DNA from: Pedobacter nanyangensis
GTDB taxonomy: Bacteria > Bacteroidota > Bacteroidia > Sphingobacteriales > Sphingobacteriaceae
Length of the DNA stretch: 64,000 nucleotides
Direction of reading: 5' to 3'
Assembly: GCF_003313505.1 (NCBI RefSeq)
Contig: NZ_QMHO01000003.1
Coordinates: 553,155 to 617,154, forward strand
Part shown: one piece after another, positions 61,888 through 64,000 of the stretch
Layout: every line of letters begins with the position of its first letter
How positions within the stretch are numbered: the stretch's first letter is position 1
Translations under genes and position numbers: made by a program
The notes under the pieces: generated by a model
Seen by the model: only the letters and a program-made list of their open reading frames with translations
Database searches by the model: none
What the model was told of the DNA's origin: nothing

Positions 61888-62028
61888 TTAAAATTAAAAA
61901 TAGGTTTTTCTTTTCACAAATTTGCACATAACCGCAATTTCTTGCAAGAATTTTCAAATATCGGCATAAATTATTAAAAAACTAAATGGTAATTTATACG
62001 TTCTTTTTTTACTAGCAAGTAATTTTAG

Positions 62029-62036
62029 TACCTTTG
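62029..62036 (+). promoter_or_regulatory. -7 box of the S41 protease gene
   Basis: TACCTTTG, an exact TAnnTTTG match, 14 bases before the ATG at 62051; the predicted leader is about 10 bases. No TTG at -33. Confidence 0.55.
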
Positions 62037-62050
62037 CCCTATCCAAACTG

Positions 62051-63658
62051 ATGAAAAAAAGTACTCGCCTCAATCTATTAATTGCGTTGGCCTATTGTGT
62101 CACGTTAATTGGTGGCATGTATTTGGGCTACAGATTTTTAAAAGACCAAGGTTTCCAGGTCAAACAAGATATCAGGTATGCCAATACTGAGGAAGAAAAA
62201 GTTGAGGATATCATCCATATCATCAAGAAAAAATACGTAGATGATATCAATGCCGACAGCCTAAAACATTTACCCATCGACAGTCTTCTTCATCAGTTAG
62301 ACCCGCACAGCGCCTATTTGCCACCTACCGAAGCATTTGAGCTCTCGGAAGCTCTTGAAGGAAATTTTGAAGGTGTTGGCGTTGAATACTATATCCTTAA
62401 CGATACCCTGCTGGTTACCAATGTAATTAAAGATGGGCCAGCTTTTTCAAGTGGCATTAGGCAGGGCGACAAAATCTTAAAGGTAGATACTACCGTAGTG
62501 AGCGGCCGCATGTTGCCACGCTCGGCCATGATGGGCAGGATAAAGGGAAAAAAAGGCACAACGGTACAATTGACCGTTCTGCACCAAGGCAACAGCTCAC
62601 CAGTAGTGCTCAACGTAAAACGTGGCCGGGTAGAAGTGAGCAGTATTGATGCCGCCTACATGATGAGCCCCGAAACGGCTTACATCAGAATCAGCAAGTT
62701 TGGCGCCACCACCGAAACCGATTTCAGCAACACCATTAAAAACCTAAAAGCCAAGGGCATGAAAAAAATGGTGCTTGATTTGAGGGACAACGGCGGCGGC
62801 TATTTAACTGCTGCTACCTCATTGGCCAACCAGTTTTTGCCCGAAAACAAATTGATTGTATATACCCAGGGAAAGCATGATCCACGTACCGACTATTTTA
62901 CTACTGGCGGAGGGGAGTTTGAGCAGGGCAAACTAGCCGTACTCATCAACGAAAATTCGGCCTCGGCCAGCGAGATTTTTGCAGGTGCCATACAGGACCT
63001 TAACCGCGGCGTTATCATAGGCCGCAGGTCTTTTGGCAAGGGATTGGTGCAGGAACAATTTGCTTTCGAAGACGGCTCGGCACTAAACCTTACTATTGCC
63101 CGTTATTACACTCCTTTGGGCCGAAGCATACAAAAACCCTACAAAAGAGGCTACAAAGCTTACCAAAACGACCTCGAAGACAGGCTAAATAGCGGCGAGC
63201 TCACCTCTGATGCACCCAAGGCCGACAGCTTGATGAACAATATGCCCTATATCCTTAAGGACGGCAAGAAGATATTTGCGGGCGGCGGCATACAACCCGA
63301 TATATATGTAAAATTGGATACCATTGGCTACAACAAATTTTACGCTACCTTACTGCAAAAAAAGGTGTTCATCGATTTTGTTTTTGACGTTTTGGCTGAT
63401 CGCTACACGTCCGACTATCTTAATAAGGCCATAAGTGTTTTTAATATCTCCGATAGGGACTATGTAGATTTCCTTAAATATGTGGAGAACAAAAAAATAC
63501 CCATAGACACCAAACAGCTTATCGCCTCAAAGCCACTGATATACAAAAACTTAAAGCTAATGCTGTATAAATATTACTTGGGTGATAATGGTTATTACAA
63601 AGCGCATAATTTAAGTGATGCCATGATTAAACAGGCACTCAGCTACTTAGGTTCATAG
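62051..63658 (+). CDS. S41 family C-terminal processing peptidase
   Basis: Periplasmic serine protease of 535 residues (CtpA/Prc type). An N-terminal membrane anchor (about 8-29) precedes a PDZ domain (about 95-190, GVGVEYYILNDTLLV, IRQGDKILKVD) and the S41 catalytic domain (200-390). The Ser/Lys dyad is S305 in NENSASASEIF and K330 in RRSFGKGLVQ, with the usual 25-residue spacing. The C-terminal ~130 residues are helical. Such proteases trim or degrade envelope proteins; the substrate is unknown. It is the last gene before the repeat-rich right edge, and no terminator was found behind it. Confidence 0.95.
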   Translation: MKKSTRLNLLIALAYCVTLIGGMYLGYRFLKDQGFQVKQDIRYANTEEEKVEDIIHIIKKKYVDDINADSLKHLPIDSLLHQLDPHSAYLPPTEAFELSEALEGNFEGVGVEYYILNDTLLVTNVIKDGPAFSSGIRQGDKILKVDTTVVSGRMLPRSAMMGRIKGKKGTTVQLTVLHQGNSSPVVLNVKRGRVEVSSIDAAYMMSPETAYIRISKFGATTETDFSNTIKNLKAKGMKKMVLDLRDNGGGYLTAATSLANQFLPENKLIVYTQGKHDPRTDYFTTGGGEFEQGKLAVLINENSASASEIFAGAIQDLNRGVIIGRRSFGKGLVQEQFAFEDGSALNLTIARYYTPLGRSIQKPYKRGYKAYQNDLEDRLNSGELTSDAPKADSLMNNMPYILKDGKKIFAGGGIQPDIYVKLDTIGYNKFYATLLQKKVFIDFVFDVLADRYTSDYLNKAISVFNISDRDYVDFLKYVENKKIPIDTKQLIASKPLIYKNLKLMLYKYYLGDNGYYKAHNLSDAMIKQALSYLGS

Positions 63659-63724
63659 TAATCACTTCCCTATAAAACGTTAAGTTTTTAATTAGAAAAA
63701 GAACATTAGTGCAGCCCAACAACT

Positions 63725-63792
63725 GCAGCCCCGCTCATTACAAGTCCTTGCCTCGTTTTACTCGGCTGTGGGCTTTCCATTACAATCCGGGT
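63725..63792. repeat. Dispersed intergenic repeat A, copy 2
   Basis: Ordered blocks GCAGCCCCGCT, ACAAGTCC, CTCG, GTGGGCTTTCC, TACAATCCGGG match those at 20448-20516. This copy has lost the central GC-rich dyad seen there. Confidence 0.65.
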
Positions 63793-63850
63793 TTAATAAA
63801 CCTGGGTTCCATGAGCAATAAGTATAGGCCTTGTCCATAAATTCAGGTTT

Positions 63851-63968
63851 AAGACCTCGAAGAGGTCAAATATTTATAAAAATAGGCCTCTTTGTGTACG
63901 ACTCCTACGGAGTCGCATGATTTCGCGTACATATTTCTCTATAAGGATTGAAATCCTTCGGATTTTCG
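63851..63968. repeat. Composite three-hairpin repeat B, copy 2
   Basis: GACCTC-GAA-GAGGTC, CGACTCC-TAC-GGAGTCG and AAATCC-TTC-GGATTT, all perfect stems with 3-base loops, in the same order as copy 1 (29977-30092). The shared TCAAAT and TATAAAAA stretches lie between the first two stems. Confidence 0.8.
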
Positions 63969-64000
63969 CTTCTCTAATGGTGGGTGATAATACAGGGTGC

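Larger units (their letters stand above)
63659..64000. other. 342-base intergenic stretch with repeats A and B side by side
   Basis: No gene is seen. Repeat A copy 2 (63725-63792) is followed after 58 bases by repeat B copy 2 (63851-63968). The region runs off the window edge. Confidence 0.65.

Noticed and set aside
1..64000. rRNA, tRNA, transposase, integrase or phage genes
   Set aside because: No clear TTCGA-loop cloverleaf, rRNA segment, DDE/Y1 transposase or integrase motif was seen in the gaps or reading frames; a covariance-model scan would be decisive.

Overview
The window is ordinary chromosomal DNA of a member of the Bacteroidota, most likely a Sphingobacteriaceae species close to Pedobacter. 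This rests on four things in the sequence: several large secreted proteins ending in a type IX secretion (T9SS type A) sorting domain; outer-membrane families typical of the phylum (TonB-dependent OMP_b-brl_3, OstA-like); promoters of the TAnnTTTG type with few Shine-Dalgarno sequences; and bacillithiol gene bshA. The genus is inference. No rRNA, tRNA, insertion sequence, prophage or CRISPR array was seen.

Layout. 1-7006 (minus) is a pectin-degradation cluster: a pectin methylesterase cut by the window edge, a multidomain PL1 pectate lyase, and a T9SS cargo protein. 7307-10731 is a PIF1-like helicase followed by NAD(P)HX repair gene nnr. 10935-17121 holds a YiaA-like membrane protein, a GH5 glycosidase, a LytS/LytTR two-component pair and a divergent TonB-dependent receptor. 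uvrA follows, then two T9SS proteins, one of about 1700 residues built from three LamG-FN3 modules around a beta-helix, then a Crp-AraC hybrid regulator. 28554-36331 carries fabV, a SulP transporter, pirin, a PaaE-like reductase, a lytic transglycosylase and an RluB-like pseudouridine synthase. 36408-43722 carries a lactonase-like propeller, a frameshifted gene remnant, a lipocalin lipoprotein, bshA, tilS and an OstA-like protein. 43769-50990 carries a 2OG-Fe(II) oxygenase, msrA, a beta-barrel protein, a TetR regulator with its nitroreductase, and proB-proA. 51158-64000 carries a GHL10 glycosidase, two small envelope proteins, a methionine cluster (SAM-I riboswitch, metH, a stop-interrupted four-helix-bundle gene, metF), a BI-1 protein, murQ and an S41 protease.

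Genes working together. Methylesterase plus pectate lyase demethylate and cut pectin outside the cell. The SAM-I riboswitch precedes metH, with metF downstream. proB and proA perform the first two steps of proline synthesis. The TetR gene sits 4 bp before a nitroreductase, behind two copies of a palindromic operator that bracket the -7 box.

Most notable. (1) Six genes have an exact TAnnTTTG box ending four bases before the start codon, predicting leaderless or nearly leaderless mRNAs; in tilS and the OstA-like gene this occurs in mirror image. (2) A composite intergenic repeat of three triloop hairpins, and a second repeat family, each occur twice and lie side by side at the right edge. (3) Two genes are visibly broken (37550-37778 and 55077-55439). 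(4) Five 8-bp tandem units lie directly before metF. (5) A perfect 36-bp palindrome lies before the giant LamG gene.
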